Below, piece after piece: positions 10,564 to 18,821 of a DNA stretch of 64,000 bases; the stretch's first letter is position 1; each line of letters opens with the position of its first letter. The position numbers and the translations under genes were made by a program. Source of the DNA: Oerskovia enterophila (GTDB lineage Bacteria > Actinomycetota > Actinomycetes > Actinomycetales > Cellulomonadaceae); assembly GCF_001692445.1 (NCBI RefSeq), contig NZ_MAQA01000024.1:1-64000 (forward strand), given 5' to 3'. The notes under the pieces are model-generated. The model saw only the letters and a list, made by a program, of their open reading frames with translations. It made no database searches and was not told where the DNA came from.

Positions 10564-11408
10564 GAGGCGGCTCCACGGTCGATACGGGCGGGGGCGGGGG
10601 AGTGGCGCGTGAGCGGGGCGTCGGTCAGGCCCATGTCCGAACCGGGCGAGGCGCTGCGCTCGGGGTCGTCGCCGTGCGGGTGCAGGTGCTCGTGGTCCGG
10701 CCCGGCGTGCGCCGACGTGACCTGGGGCGGGGCGCCGTCGTGGACGACCAGGCCGTGGCGCAGGACCACGCAGCGCTGGATGAGCGGCGCGAGCGCGCCC
10801 AGCTCGTGCAGGACGACCAGGACCGTCATGCCGTCGCGCGTGAGCTCGGTCAGCGTCGCGGCGAACGCCTCCTGGCTGGGCTGGTCCACACCCGCGACGG
10901 GCTCGTCGAGGATGAGCAGCCGGGGGTCGCGCGCGAGGGCCCGGGCGATGAGGACGCGCTGCTGCTGGCCCCCCGAGAGCTCGTGCACCGCGCTCTGCGC
11001 GCGGTCGGCGAGGCCGACGCGGTCGAGGGCCTCGCGGGCCGTCGCGCGCCAGCCACGAGGCAGCCGGATGCGGCGCCCGTGGAGCAGGCCCGACGCGACG
11101 ACCTCCTCGGCCGTCGAGGGCACGCCCGCCTGTGCGGAGACGCGCTGGGGGACGTAGCCGAGCTGCGCCCACGGGACCAGGGGGCCCAGGTCCGCGCCCA
11201 GGAGCCGCACGTGGCCCGCCGCGAGCGGCACGATGCCGACGAGGGACTTCACGAGCGTGGACTTGCCCGAGCCGTTCGCGCCGAGCAGCGCGACGACCTC
11301 GCCGCGCTCGACCGTGAGGTCGACGCCGCGCAGGATGTCGCTGTTGCCGAGGGTCACGTGGATCCCGGTGGCCTCGATCGCCGGTGGGTTCAGGGGTGAG
11401 GTGCTCAT
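10560..11408 (-). CDS. znuC: Zinc ABC transporter ATP-binding protein
   Basis: 282 aa ABC ATPase. Walker A is GANGSGKST, the Q-loop is VPQR, the signature is LSGGQQQR, Walker B is LLILDEP and the switch histidine is in VVLHELG. The C-terminal extension carries a His cluster (HAGPDHEHLHPHGD), plausible as an intracellular zinc-binding tail and seen in some zinc transporters. It overlaps both znuA and znuB by four bases, so the operon is translationally coupled. Confidence 0.95.
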   Translation of the reverse strand: MSTSPLNPPAIEATGIHVTLGNSDILRGVDLTVERGEVVALLGANGSGKSTLVKSLVGIVPLAAGHVRLLGADLGPLVPWAQLGYVPQRVSAQAGVPSTAEEVVASGLLHGRRIRLPRGWRATAREALDRVGLADRAQSAVHELSGGQQQRVLIARALARDPRLLILDEPVAGVDQPSQEAFAATLTELTRDGMTVLVVLHELGALAPLIQRCVVLRHGLVVHDGAPPQVTSAHAGPDHEHLHPHGDDPERSASPGSDMGLTDAPLTRHSPAPARIDRGAAS

Positions 11409-12412
11409 GCGCAGGTCAGGCCGGTGCGCAGCGCCTCCAGGTTGTTCCGCATGACGTCAAGGTAGTCGCTGCCGGTGTCGCTCAGGCCCTCGAGGGGGTC
11501 GAGGACCGCGGCCTGCACGCCGACGTCCTGCGCGAGGGTCTGGGTCACCTTGGGGCTCGTGAGGGTCTCGAAGAAGATCGTCGTGATGCCGTGGTCACGG
11601 ATGACGTCCGCGACCTCGCGCAGGCGTGCAGGGGAGGGCTCGGCCTCGGGGTCGATCCCGGTGATGCCGATCTGCTCCAGGCCGTAGCGCTCGGCGAGGT
11701 ACCCGAACGCCTCGTGCGAGGTCACGAGGTAGGGGCTCGCGCAGCTCGCGAGCCCCTCGCTGTACTCGGTGTCGAGCGCGGTCAGGTCGGCCGTGAGCTC
11801 GGCCAGGTTGGCCGCGTACTCGTCGGCGCCGTCGGGGTCGATCGCGGTGAGCTCGGCAGCGACCTGCTCGGCGACCGGGACCAGGCGCGTGGGGTCGAGC
11901 CAGAAGTGGGGGTCGAGGCCGCCGTGCGACGAGTGGTCGTGCCCGTCGTCCGCGTGGTCGTCGTGCGCGTCCTCGGTGCCCGTCGTGCTCGCACCCGTGC
12001 CCGACTCGCCCGGGTGCTCCTCGAGGCCTGCGGCCTCGGACGCGTCGACGACGTGCGCTGGCTGACGACCCTCGACGGCCTCGTCGACGGCCGCCTGGAA
12101 GCCGGACTGGTAGACGACGAGGTCGGCCGTGCCGACCGTGCGGGCCTGGGCGGGCGAGAGCTCGAGGTCGTGGGGCTCGGCCGCGGGCGGGGTGAGGTTG
12201 GAGACCTCGACGCGGTCCCCGCCCACGCGCTCGGCGACGAACTGCAGGGGGTAGAACGACGCGAGCACCTGCACGGTGTCTCCCGCGGCGTCGCCGCCCG
12301 ACCCGCCGCCGCCCGACGTCCCCCCGGAGCCGCAGGCCGCCAGGGTGAGCGTGGTCGCGAGGGCGACGGAGCTGACGAGGGCGGCACGGTGCGATCGAGA
12401 GAGGAGGGGCAT
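11405..12412 (-). CDS. znuA: Zinc-binding lipoprotein of ZnuABC
   Basis: 335 aa cluster A-I solute-binding protein. The lipobox is LTLAACGS, so the mature protein is lipid-anchored. Metal ligands are expected in the N-terminal PAAEPHDLELS, the central GGLDPHFWLDP and LVTSHEAFGYL. A His/Asp-rich loop (DAHDDHADDGHDHSSHGG) lies before the second ligand block, typical of zinc rather than manganese carriers. It captures Zn(II) outside the membrane for ZnuB. First gene of the znuA-znuC-znuB-zur-dedA series; the start is ATG 12412. Confidence 0.94.
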   Translation of the reverse strand: MPLLSRSHRAALVSSVALATTLTLAACGSGGTSGGGGSGGDAAGDTVQVLASFYPLQFVAERVGGDRVEVSNLTPPAAEPHDLELSPAQARTVGTADLVVYQSGFQAAVDEAVEGRQPAHVVDASEAAGLEEHPGESGTGASTTGTEDAHDDHADDGHDHSSHGGLDPHFWLDPTRLVPVAEQVAAELTAIDPDGADEYAANLAELTADLTALDTEYSEGLASCASPYLVTSHEAFGYLAERYGLEQIGITGIDPEAEPSPARLREVADVIRDHGITTIFFETLTSPKVTQTLAQDVGVQAAVLDPLEGLSDTGSDYLDVMRNNLEALRTGLTCA

Positions 12413-12424
12413 GTCCCCATCGTC

Positions 12425-12449
12425 GTTGATATTGATAACGGATGTCAAC
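12425..12449 (-). promoter_or_regulatory. Candidate Zur operator upstream of znuA
   Basis: An AT-rich island in otherwise GC-rich DNA, 13-37 bases upstream of znuA, has an interrupted dyad (GTTGA ... TCAAC at its ends). Autoregulated znu operons usually carry a Zur palindrome here. The match to the published actinobacterial Zur box is weak, so this is a positional inference. Confidence 0.35.
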
Positions 12450-12686
12450 AAGGGTGGGTGTGGCCTGGGTGACACCGCGCCCAGGGGGACGCGACCGCCC
12501 GACGGCGCCTGCGCCGTCGGGCCTGCGGCCCACCCCGGGCTCACCTCGCCAGGAAAGACCGAGTAGCCTGGGACGTTGGCGCCCACGGACCTCGACCGCC
12601 TCGATGCGGCGACCGGGGCGCCTGTCCTGCACCGTCCCGCACGAAGCCACGTGCGGGGTACACACGATTTCCTGGAGTGATCGCCC

Positions 12687-14075
12687 GTGGCCACTGCGCC
12701 TTCTCGACTCGATGCCGTCGTCTCCCTCGCCAAGCGGCGCGGGTTCGTCTTCCCCTCGGGCGAGATCTACGGCGGTACCCGCTCCGCATGGGACTACGGG
12801 CCCCTGGGCACCGAGCTCAAGGAGAACATCAAGAAGCAGTGGTGGCGCACCATGGTCACGAGCCGTGACGACGTGGTGGGCCTCGACTCCTCCGTGATCC
12901 TCCCGCGCGAGGTCTGGGTCGCCTCGGGCCACGTCGGCGTCTTCACCGACCCGCTCACCGAGTGCCTCTCGTGCCACAAGCGGTTCCGCGAGGACCAGAT
13001 GATCGAGGAGTTCGAGGAGAAGAAGGGCCGCGCCCCCGAGGGCGGCCTCGCCGAGATCGCCTGCCCCAACTGCGGCACCCGTGGTCAGTGGACCGAGCCC
13101 CGCGACTTCAACATGATGCTCAAGACCTACCTCGGCCCCGTCGAGGACGAGTCCGGGATGCACTACCTGCGCCCCGAGACCGCGCAGGGCATCTTCGTGA
13201 ACTTCCAGAACGTCGTGGGCGCCGCACGCAAGAAGCCGCCGTTCGGCATCGGCCAGATCGGCAAGTCGTTCCGCAACGAGATCACGCCCGGGAACTTCAT
13301 CTTCCGCACGCGCGAGTTCGAGCAGATGGAGATGGAGTTCTTCGTCGAGCCCGGGACGGACGAGGAGTGGCACCAGTACTGGATCGACCTGCGCACCAGC
13401 TGGTACGTCGACCTCGGCATCTCGCGCGACAACCTGCGCCTCTACGAGCACCCGAAGGAGAAGCTGTCGCACTACTCGACCCGCACGGTCGACATCGAGT
13501 ACCGCTTCGGCTTCAAGGGGTCCGAGTGGGGCGAGCTCGAGGGCGTCGCGAACCGCACCGACTTCGACCTCAAGACGCACTCGGAGCACTCCGGCAAGGA
13601 CCTCACCTACCGTGACCCCGTCACGAACGAGAAGTACGTGCCGTACGTGATCGAGCCCGCCGCGGGCCTGACGCGCTCGCTCATGGCGTTCCTCGTCGAG
13701 TCGTACCACGAGGAGGAGGCGCCCAACGCGAAGGGCGGCACCGACGTCCGTACGGTGCTCCGCCTCGACCCGCGCCTCGCGCCCGTCAAGGCCGCCGTGC
13801 TGCCGCTGAGCCGCAACGAGCAGCTCTCGCCCAAGGCGCGCGACCTCGCGGCCGAGCTCCGCAAGTACTGGAACGTCGACTTCGACGACGCGGGCGCGAT
13901 CGGTCGTCGCTACCGCCGCCAGGACGAGATCGGCACGCCGTTCTGCATCACGGTCGACTTCGACACGCTCGAGGACCAGGCCGTGACGATCCGTCACCGC
14001 GACTCCATGGAGCAGGAGCGCGTCGCGCTCGACCAGGTGACCGCCTACCTGGCAGCGCGCCTCCTCGGCGCCTAG
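12687..14075 (+). CDS. glyS: Glycine--tRNA ligase (dimeric type)
   Basis: 462 aa class II synthetase of the alpha2 form used by actinobacteria. Visible features are [13 protein letters not shown] at the N-terminus, motif 2 around [25 protein letters not shown] (shown in part), the glycine-binding [11 protein letters not shown] and motif 3 [13 protein letters not shown]. The zinc-like cluster CLSCHKRF ... CPNCGTRG lies at about 90-130. GTG start with GGAG seven bases upstream. It is divergent from znuA, and a T-rich terminator follows. Confidence 0.97.
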   Translation: MATAPSRLDAVVSLAKRRGFVFPSGEIYGGTRSAWDYGPLGTELKENIKKQWWRTMVTSRDDVVGLDSSVILPREVWVASGHVGVFTDPLTECLSCHKRFREDQMIEEFEEKKGRAPEGGLAEIACPNCGTRGQWTEPRDFNMMLKTYLGPVEDESGMHYLRPETAQGIFVNFQNVVGAARKKPPFGIGQIGKSFRNEITPGNFIFRTREFEQMEMEFFVEPGTDEEWHQYWIDLRTSWYVDLGISRDNLRLYEHPKEKLSHYSTRTVDIEYRFGFKGSEWGELEGVANRTDFDLKTHSEHSGKDLTYRDPVTNEKYVPYVIEPAAGLTRSLMAFLVESYHEEEAPNAKGGTDVRTVLRLDPRLAPVKAAVLPLSRNEQLSPKARDLAAELRKYWNVDFDDAGAIGRRYRRQDEIGTPFCITVDFDTLEDQAVTIRHRDSMEQERVALDQVTAYLAARLLGA

Positions 14076-14099
14076 CGCGTCCGCCCCGCGGGGCAGCGA

Positions 14100-14136
14100 A
14101 GGGCCGCCGTCCACCCGTGGACGGCGGCCCTTTTTC
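14100..14136 (+). terminator. Rho-independent terminator after glyS
   Basis: A 15-bp perfect stem (AGGGCCGCCGTCCAC with its complement, 14100-14114 and 14117-14131) is followed by a T-run (TTTTTC), a classical intrinsic terminator. Confidence 0.9.
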
Positions 14137-14168
14137 GCCTGCTGCGGGGATGGTGGGAGAATGGCCCG

Positions 14169-15380
14169 GTGACCCTCCCCACCCTTTCCGACGCCTCGCG
14201 CGCGCCCGAGACCCCGGCGCCCGCAACCGGACACGTGCTGCCGCCCCTGCGGATCGGGCCCCACGTCGTCGACACCCCCGTGGTCCTCGCCCCCATGGCG
14301 GGCGTGACCAACGCGGCCTTCCGTCGGCTGTGCCGCGAGCACGGCGCCGGCCTGTACGTCGCGGAGATGGTGACCAGCCGGGCGCTCGTCGAGCGCAACG
14401 AGGAGTCGCTGCGGATCGTCACGTTCGAGGAGGACGAGGCGACGCGCTCGGCCCAGGTCTACGGCGTCGACCCGGCCACGGTCGGCGCCGCGGTCAAGAT
14501 CATCGCGGGCGAGGACCGGGCGGACCACGTCGACCTGAACTTCGGCTGCCCCGTGCCCAAGGTGACCCGCAAGGGCGGCGGCTCGGCGCTGCCGTGGAAG
14601 CGGGACCTGTTCACCTCGATCGTCCGGGCCGCGGTCAAGGCCGCCGAGCCCTACGGCGTGCCCGTCACGATCAAGATGCGCAAGGGCATCGACGAGGACC
14701 ACCTGACGTACCTCGAGGCCGGGCTCATCGCCCAGGCAGAGGGCGTCGCGGCCGTCGCGCTGCACGCGCGGACCGCCGCCGACTACTACAGCGGCACCGC
14801 GGACTGGTCGGCCATCGCGCGCCTCAAGGAGACCGTGACCGAGATCCCGGTCCTCGGCAACGGTGACATCTGGTCGGCAGAGGACGCCGTGCGGATGGTG
14901 CGGGAGACGGGCTGCGACGGCGTCGTCGTCGGGCGCGGGTGCCAGGGGCGTCCGTGGCTCTTCGCCGACCTGGCCGCGGCCTTCTCGGGCTCGGACGTGC
15001 GCGTGACGCCCGGCCTGCGCGAGGTCGCCGAGACCATCTACCGTCACGGCGAGCTCATGATCGAGTACTTCGGCGGCGACGAGGGCAAGGGCATGCGCGA
15101 CCTGCGCAAGCACATGGCCTGGTACCTCAAGGGGTACGCGGTGGGTGGCGAGGCCCGGCAGGGCCTCGCGATGGTCTCGACCCTCGAGGAGCTGCGCGGC
15201 AAGCTCGACGCGCTCGACCTGGACCAGCCCTACCCGGGCGAGGCCGCCGAGGGGCAGCGCGGCCGCGCGGGCTCGCCCAAGAAGCCGCACCTGCCCTACG
15301 GCTGGCTCGACTCGCGCGAGCTCTCCGAGGAGTTCGAGGAGAAGCTGCGCGAGGCGGAGCTGAGCGTCTCGGGGGGCTGA
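14169..15380 (+). CDS. dusB: tRNA-dihydrouridine synthase (DusB type)
   Basis: 403 aa FMN-dependent enzyme that reduces uridines in the tRNA D-loop. The TIM barrel starts at PVVLAPMAGVTNAAFR; the catalytic cysteine is in DLNFGCPVPKVTRKGGGSAL; phosphate and FMN contacts are in HARTAADYYSG, LGNGDIWS and VVGRGCQGRPWLF. The C-terminal helical tRNA-binding domain contains the DLRKHMAWYLKG block. GTG start; a GAGAAT box six bases upstream suggests leaderless transcription. Confidence 0.94.
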   Translation: MTLPTLSDASRAPETPAPATGHVLPPLRIGPHVVDTPVVLAPMAGVTNAAFRRLCREHGAGLYVAEMVTSRALVERNEESLRIVTFEEDEATRSAQVYGVDPATVGAAVKIIAGEDRADHVDLNFGCPVPKVTRKGGGSALPWKRDLFTSIVRAAVKAAEPYGVPVTIKMRKGIDEDHLTYLEAGLIAQAEGVAAVALHARTAADYYSGTADWSAIARLKETVTEIPVLGNGDIWSAEDAVRMVRETGCDGVVVGRGCQGRPWLFADLAAAFSGSDVRVTPGLREVAETIYRHGELMIEYFGGDEGKGMRDLRKHMAWYLKGYAVGGEARQGLAMVSTLEELRGKLDALDLDQPYPGEAAEGQRGRAGSPKKPHLPYGWLDSRELSEEFEEKLREAELSVSGG

Positions 15381-15405
15381 GGCCCGCAGGACGCTGCACG
15401 CCCGA

Positions 15406-15455
15406 CGACGACGGCCCGGTGCCGGAGGATCTCCTCCGGCACCGGGCCGTCGTCG
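15406..15455. terminator. Bidirectional hairpin between dusB and the alpha-glucosidase gene
   Basis: A perfect 24-bp inverted repeat (15406-15429 with 15432-15455) lies between two convergent genes and can terminate both. Core sequence GGCCCGGTGCCGGAGGA. Confidence 0.8.
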
Positions 15456-15529
15456 CGTATCGGGTGCTCGTGCCCCCGGGTCGGTCGTGGGCTCGTCGGG
15501 CTGCTCGCGCGACCCGACGGGCTACCAGG

Positions 15530-17335
15530 TCACGCGCGGAACCACACCGTGGTGTCGGAGGGCACGCGCACCTGCGGGTCGGCGCTGCGGTCGGAGAACG
15601 TGGGTCCGCTCTCGACGAGCACCTGCGCGCCGTGCGGCAGGACGACGGGCTCGGAGCCCAGGTTCGCCAGGACCACCACGTCGCCGTTGCGGAACGCGAT
15701 GACGTCGGTGGAGTCCGCGTAGGCGTCGACCCAGGCGAGCGAGCCCGCACCGAGGTTCTCCGCCTTGCGGATCTCGAGCGCGGCCTTGTACATCTCGAAC
15801 GTCGAGCCGGCCACGCCGTACTGGGCGTCGGCCGCGAGGGCCTTGTACGACTCGGGCTGGGGGAGCCAGGTCTTGTCCGTGGCCCCGAACCCGAGCCCGG
15901 GGGCCTCGGCGGACCAGGGGAGCGGCACGCGGCAGCCGTCGCGGCCCGCCTCGGCACCCTCGGTGCGGAAGAACGCGGGGTCCTCGCGGACCTCGTTCGG
16001 CAGCGACGTGTGCTCGGGCAGCCCGAGCTCCTCGCCCTGGTACAGGTAAGAGCTGCCCGGCAGGCCGAGCATGAGCAGGCTCGCGGCGCGGGCCCGGCGC
16101 AGGCCGAGCTCCTCGTCGGGCTGGGGCTCGTGCGCGAAGATCCCGTTGGGGCGCAGGCCGGGCTCGGCCAGGCCCAGGCGCGAGGGGTGGCGCACGACGT
16201 CGTGGTTGGACAGCACCCAGGTGGTGGGCGCACCGACCTCGTCGGAGGCGTGCAGCGAGGCGGCGACGACGGCCCGCAGCGGCGCGGCGTCCCAGGCCGT
16301 GGTCAGGAACGAGAAGTTGAAGGCCTGGTGCATCTCGTCGGGGCGCACGTAGCGGGCCAGGCGCGAGAGCGGCTCGACCCAGGCCTCGGCCACGAGGGCG
16401 CGGTCGCCGTCGTACTCGGCCAGGACCTTGTGCCAGGCGCGGTAGATGTCGTGCACGCCCTCCTGGTCGAACATGGGGCCGGAGTTGCCCGCGCCCGTGG
16501 AACCGTCCTCGGGAGCGCCCGCGTCGGTGCCCTCGACCATCGAGACCGAGCCGTCCCAGTCGGGCAGCCCGTCCTGCTTGACCATGCCGTGCGCGACGTC
16601 GATGCGGAAGCCGTCGACGCCCTTGTCGAGCCAGAAGCGCAGGACGTCCTCGAACTCGGTGCGGACCTCGGGGTTGGTCCAGTCGAGGTCCGGCTGGGTC
16701 GAGTCGAACATGTGCAGGTACCACTGACCTGCCACCTCGCCCTCGGCGCCGGTCACGACGTGCGCGCCGGGGCCCGCGGTCACGCGCGTCCAGGCCGGGC
16801 CGCCGAAGATCGACTGCCAGTTGTTCGGGGGCAGCTCGCCGTTCTCGCCCTTGCCCTCACGGAACAGGTAGCGAGCGCGCTCGGGCGAGCCCTCGGGCGC
16901 TGCGAGCGCCTCCTGGAACCAGGCGTGCTGGTCGGAGGTGTGGTTCGGGACGACGTCGACGATGACGCGGATGCCCATCGCGTGCGCCGCGGCGAGCATC
17001 TCGTCGAAGTCGGCGAGCGTGCCGAACAGCGGGTCCACGTCGCGGTAGTCGGAGACGTCGTAGCCGGCGTCCTTCTGGGGCGAGCGGTAGAACGGCGAGA
17101 GCCAGACGGCGTCGATCCCCAGTGCCTTGAGGTGCGGCAGGCGGGCGGTCACGCCGGGCAGGTCGCCGATCCCGTCGCCGTTCCCGTCGGCGAAGGAGCG
17201 CGGGTACACCTGGTAGATGACCGCGTCGCGCCACCACTCGCCCGGGCCCTCGTGGGCCGCGTGGACGAGCTGGGTGGCGGTCAGTGCAGGTGCGGAGTCG
17301 ACCTCGGCCGCCGGGATCGAATCGATACGAGACAT
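15530..17335 (-). CDS. GH13 alpha-glucosidase
   Basis: 601 aa intracellular glycoside hydrolase family 13 enzyme releasing glucose from maltose and short maltodextrins. The barrel starts with WWRDAVIYQVYPRSFADGNG. Catalytic residues are the nucleophile D246 (DGFRIDVAHG), acid/base E317 (LVAEAWVEP) and D379 (SNHDVVRH), with VPNHTSD as conserved region I. A C-terminal beta-domain ends the chain. No signal peptide, consistent with hydrolysis after import by the adjacent MalEFG system. ATG 17335 was chosen over an upstream in-frame start because GAGGAC precedes it and the family N-terminus fits. The LacI operator upstream suggests induction by maltodextrin. Confidence 0.93.
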   Translation of the reverse strand: MSRIDSIPAAEVDSAPALTATQLVHAAHEGPGEWWRDAVIYQVYPRSFADGNGDGIGDLPGVTARLPHLKALGIDAVWLSPFYRSPQKDAGYDVSDYRDVDPLFGTLADFDEMLAAAHAMGIRVIVDVVPNHTSDQHAWFQEALAAPEGSPERARYLFREGKGENGELPPNNWQSIFGGPAWTRVTAGPGAHVVTGAEGEVAGQWYLHMFDSTQPDLDWTNPEVRTEFEDVLRFWLDKGVDGFRIDVAHGMVKQDGLPDWDGSVSMVEGTDAGAPEDGSTGAGNSGPMFDQEGVHDIYRAWHKVLAEYDGDRALVAEAWVEPLSRLARYVRPDEMHQAFNFSFLTTAWDAAPLRAVVAASLHASDEVGAPTTWVLSNHDVVRHPSRLGLAEPGLRPNGIFAHEPQPDEELGLRRARAASLLMLGLPGSSYLYQGEELGLPEHTSLPNEVREDPAFFRTEGAEAGRDGCRVPLPWSAEAPGLGFGATDKTWLPQPESYKALAADAQYGVAGSTFEMYKAALEIRKAENLGAGSLAWVDAYADSTDVIAFRNGDVVVLANLGSEPVVLPHGAQVLVESGPTFSDRSADPQVRVPSDTTVWFRA

Positions 17336-17532
17336 GGAGTACAGGTCCTCACTGTGTGCGGGGTGTGGCGTGGTGGAGCGCGTTCTGGGGACGGTGGCCG
17401 ACGGTCCGGGGCGCCTGGTGCGGCGAGGCGGTCCGTGCGGGAAACCGGGCGTCGTGGCCCGGAGGATCACCGGTACGGGGATCGTGGGCGCGACCGATGA
17501 AGGAGGCGGGCCCGACGAGCCGTCGTCCGAGT

Positions 17533-17544
17533 GTAAGCGCTTGC
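17533..17544. promoter_or_regulatory. LacI-type operator upstream of the alpha-glucosidase gene
   Basis: GTAAGCGCTTGC is a near-palindrome around the CG centre typical of LacI-family operators. It sits between the lacI stop and the alpha-glucosidase start, about 200 bases upstream of the latter, and matches the perfect palindrome before malE in 11 of 12 positions. Confidence 0.75.
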
Positions 17545-17546
17545 GG

Positions 17547-18605
17547 CTAGGGGTTGTCGAGTCGGGGGCCCGGTGCCGCGCCCGTCGACCCGCGCACGAT
17601 GAGCTCGGGCTGGAACAGCAGCTCGGACCGCGGGGCCCTGTCGCCGGAGATCTCGGTGAGCAGGGCGCTGATCGCCGCCTGGCCCATCGCGGACACGGGC
17701 TGGCGCACCGTCGTCAGCGGAGGGTCGGTGAAGGCGATGAGGGGCGAGTCGTCGTAGCCGACGACCGACACGTCCTCGGGGACGCGCAGGCCGCGAGCGC
17801 GGGCCGCACGGATGGCACCGAGCGCCATGAGGTCCGAGCCGCACACGATCGCGGTGTGCCCCGAGTCGATGAGCTCGCCGGCCGCGGCCTGACCGCCCTC
17901 GACCGTGAAGAGGGTCACCACGATGTGCTCCTGCGCCTCGGCCACGTCCGAGACCAGCCCGTGGCGCACGAGCGCGTCGGCGAAGCCGGCGAGCTTGCGC
18001 TGTGCCGGCACGAACCGGCCGGGGCCGATCGCGAGACCGATCTTTCGGTGGCCGAGCGACTCGAGATGGCGCACCGAGAGCTCGACGCTCGCGACGTCGT
18101 CGGGCGAGACGAACGGGGCGTCCACGCCTGGTGCGTAGCCGTTGACCAGGACGATGGGCATCCCGCGGCTGCGCAGGCGCTCGTAGCGGTCGTGGCTCGC
18201 CTGCGTGTCCGCGTGCAGGCCCGAGATGAAGACGATGCCGTCGACCGCGTGGTCGAGGAGCATCTCGACGTACTCGTCCTCGGTGGTGCCCCCCGGGGAC
18301 TGCGTGCACAGTAGAGGGGTGTACCCGTGCTCGGAGAGCAGCGACTCGATGATCTGCGCGAACGCGGGGAAGACGGGGTTCGTCAGCTCCGGGACGATCA
18401 GGCCGACCAGGCCTGCGGACCGGTTGCGGAGCTTCTCGGGACGTTCGTAGCCGAGGAGGTCCAGCGCAGCGAGCACTGCTTGGCGCGTCTCGCTGGCGAC
18501 ACCGGCCTTCCCGTTCAGGACGCGCGAGACCGTCGCAGTACTGACGCCGGCTTGTTCGGCGAGATCTGTGAGACGGGTACGCACGTGGGGCAGTGTAGGT
18601 GACAC
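17547..18605 (-). CDS. LacI family transcriptional regulator of the maltodextrin locus
   Basis: 352 aa. The N-terminal helix-turn-helix is LTDLAEQAGVSTATVSRVLNG, followed by the hinge and a periplasmic-binding-protein-like effector domain (about 60-340) with LVGLIVPELTNPVFP and VVGYDDSPLIAFTDPPLTTV. A GTG start at 18605 is favoured by GAGGAGG five bases upstream; a later GTG at 18584 is possible. It lies between the genes it probably controls, and LacI-type operators occur beyond both ends of the gene. By analogy with MalR it would be released from DNA by a maltodextrin or sugar phosphate. Confidence 0.92.
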   Translation of the reverse strand: MSPTLPHVRTRLTDLAEQAGVSTATVSRVLNGKAGVASETRQAVLAALDLLGYERPEKLRNRSAGLVGLIVPELTNPVFPAFAQIIESLLSEHGYTPLLCTQSPGGTTEDEYVEMLLDHAVDGIVFISGLHADTQASHDRYERLRSRGMPIVLVNGYAPGVDAPFVSPDDVASVELSVRHLESLGHRKIGLAIGPGRFVPAQRKLAGFADALVRHGLVSDVAEAQEHIVVTLFTVEGGQAAAGELIDSGHTAIVCGSDLMALGAIRAARARGLRVPEDVSVVGYDDSPLIAFTDPPLTTVRQPVSAMGQAAISALLTEISGDRAPRSELLFQPELIVRGSTGAAPGPRLDNP

Positions 18606-18687
18606 CGGACCTCCTCGTCCTGGTTGCTCGCCGGTCGGATGGTTCTGGACAGGCGACTGTGTGCGACGAGCTGTTTCGCCGTTGTGT

Positions 18688-18723
18688 GTAAAGCGTTGCA
18701 TGAAAGTTACCGCAAGCGCTTGC
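18688..18723. promoter_or_regulatory. Tandem LacI-type operators before malE
   Basis: GCAAGCGCTTGC at 18712-18723 is a perfect 12-bp palindrome; GTAAAGCGTTGC at 18688-18699 is a degenerate second site 24 bases away centre to centre. The perfect site overlaps the probable -35 element of malE, so binding would block the promoter. Confidence 0.8.
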
Positions 18724-18749
18724 ACGATGGCTACCCGACGTCGTACGGT
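18720..18749 (+). promoter_or_regulatory. Probable malE promoter
   Basis: TTGCAC (18720-18725) and TACGGT (18744-18749) are separated by 18 bases, a good SigA-type promoter. The -35 box overlaps the perfect LacI operator. Confidence 0.6.
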
Positions 18750-18821
18750 CGTCCACATCAGGGCCAAGGAGGGCAGGTTCGCCACCCTTGGCTGACATCT
18801 CGAATGCTTGGAGTGACTCAG

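Noticed and set aside
12550-12686. Possible T-box leader before glyS
   Set aside because: Only a short hairpin (12636-12657) is seen; no conserved T-box bulge or terminator/antiterminator pair could be identified.
11595-15290. Minus-strand open frame of over 1,200 codons across glyS and dusB
   Set aside because: Antisense shadow of two clear housekeeping genes; no credible start or motif.
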